64,000 nt of DNA, taken from the NCBI GenBank assembly GCA_020633295.1, contig JACKDW010000003.1:434001-498000 (forward strand). The letters are read 5' to 3'. Within the stretch, counting starts at the first letter, position 1. Each line of letters opens with the position of its first letter. A program made the position numbers and the translations under genes. Shown in pieces: positions 63,386 to 64,000 of the stretch. Source of the stretch: Myxococcales bacterium (GTDB taxonomy: Bacteria > Myxococcota_A > Polyangia > Nannocystales > Nannocystaceae). Under the pieces are notes generated by a model that was not told the DNA's origin, did not search any database, and was given only the letters and a program-made list of their open reading frames with translations.

Positions 63386-64000
63386 GAGCCGTCCTCCTGG
63401 AGCACGCGCGTGCCCGGCAGCACCTCGTGGCCCGCGCGGTCGGGCCCGAGCAGGTACAGCCCGCAGCGCTCGTCGAGCGCCACGCAGACCGCGGGCGCGA
63501 AGCGGCGCGCGAACAGGGCCACGCGCGTGCTGTCCTCGAGCAGCAGGCGGTGGCGCGCGTGCGGGAGCGGCACCACGCCCGGGAACACCCCGAGCCCCGC
63601 GTGCAGCACCTCCGCGTCGCCGCGCCCCTGCGGCGGGCAGTCGTGGAACAGCACGATGCGATCGCTCAGCGCCATCGCGCCGGCCGACCACGCGATCACG
63701 GGAGCGCGCCGCAGCGCCGGGCCCAGCTCGAACAGCTTGAGGCGCTCGAGGATCGTCGCCACGTGCCCGCCGGCCACCGCGATCGCCTGGCAGCCCGCGA
63801 GCGTCTGCTCGAGCTCGGCGCGCTGCTCGAGCACCGCGGCGCGCTCCTGCGGCCGCTGGCGCTCCCGGTACGCGCGCTCGATCTCGAGCACGCGCTCGAG
63901 GTGGTGGACGTCGAGCCGGCGGACATCCTCGAGCGCCGCGTCGATCTCCTCGGCGACGCGCGCGCGCGCCGTCGGCTCGGCGGACGAGTCGTGCTCGTGC
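63376..64000 (-). CDS. Peptidase-E/cyanophycinase-like protein (5' end outside window)
   Basis: The frame is open from the right edge to a stop at 63376, so at least 207 residues are in view and the N-terminus is missing. The sequence has AIAVAGGHVATILERLKLFE and then PVIAWSAGAMALSDRIVLFH, where WSAGA holds the nucleophilic serine of the S51 (peptidase E, cyanophycinase) class I glutamine-amidotransferase-like family. A histidine in LPHARHRLLLE could be the base. A coiled-coil-like helical region lies upstream (LDVHHLERVLEIERAYRERQ). The stop overlaps the hydrolase start by ten bases. Confidence 0.82.
   Translation of the reverse strand, partial: HEHDSSAEPTARARVAEEIDAALEDVRRLDVHHLERVLEIERAYRERQRPQERAAVLEQRAELEQTLAGCQAIAVAGGHVATILERLKLFELGPALRRAPVIAWSAGAMALSDRIVLFHDCPPQGRGDAEVLHAGLGVFPGVVPLPHARHRLLLEDSTRVALFARRFAPAVCVALDERCGLYLLGPDRAGHEVLPGTRVLQEDGSCH

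Overview
The window is about 70% G+C and reads as chromosome of a myxobacterium, most likely of the Nannocystis/Plesiocystis/Enhygromyxa group (inference). The signs are: several very long Hanks-type Ser/Thr kinases, each with a different C-terminal module; about a dozen secreted lipoproteins whose lipid-anchored cysteine is followed by a Ser/Thr/Gly/Asp-rich linker; and Cys-rich CGDG...ECDDG repeats of the kind that is expanded in myxobacteria. No rRNA genes, CRISPR arrays or intact mobile elements were seen.

Left third (1-24131). A WD40-repeat kinase runs off the left edge. A Gly-Asp-repeat lipoprotein converges on a giant kinase with FG-GAP-like repeats, which sits directly behind an ECF sigma factor gene. 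A second sigma-like gene, a decayed tyrosine recombinase and a kinase cut off after its glycine loop follow. Then come a disulfide-repeat lipoprotein, an eight-haem cytochrome c, a MATE exporter, an NmrA-like protein, a proline-rich membrane protein, a lipoprotein, a second decayed kinase and an intact kinase with kinesin-light-chain-like TPRs.

Middle (24132-45522). Three lipoprotein genes overlap by four bases each (one has a YHYH-type domain). They are followed by a secreted protein, a second integrase relic, another disulfide-repeat lipoprotein and an SxtJ-like membrane protein. The most unusual locus is 33040-35372: a 686-residue protein with a TerD-like C-terminal region whose start codon lies six bases behind two tandem tRNA-like RNAs. 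These RNAs have a canonical acceptor stem, D arm and T arm, but about 60 bases in place of a normal anticodon arm. Beyond it are a sulfotransferase-like gene, a di-haem peroxidase-like lipoprotein coupled to a barrel-like protein, a serine hydrolase, a NodU/SxtI-type carbamoyltransferase and a 54-residue SxtK-like (DUF5989) protein.

Right third (45523-64000). This part holds a Tat-exported phosphoesterase, a kinase with FlgO/TolB-like and TPR domains, two ATP-grasp ligases around an alpha/beta-hydrolase, a HugZ-like protein, a flavin monooxygenase with a visible promoter and operator candidate, an EEP nuclease, a TPR gene broken by several frameshifts, an unknown nucleotidyltransferase-like protein, an enterochelin-esterase-like hydrolase and a peptidase-E-like protein that leaves the window. 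The ATP-grasp/hydrolase genes and the hydrolase/peptidase-like genes may be two halves of one pathway of unknown product.

All calls come from reading the sequence without database searches. Domain names are recognition by motif and layout, and many coding starts are choices between several in-frame candidates.
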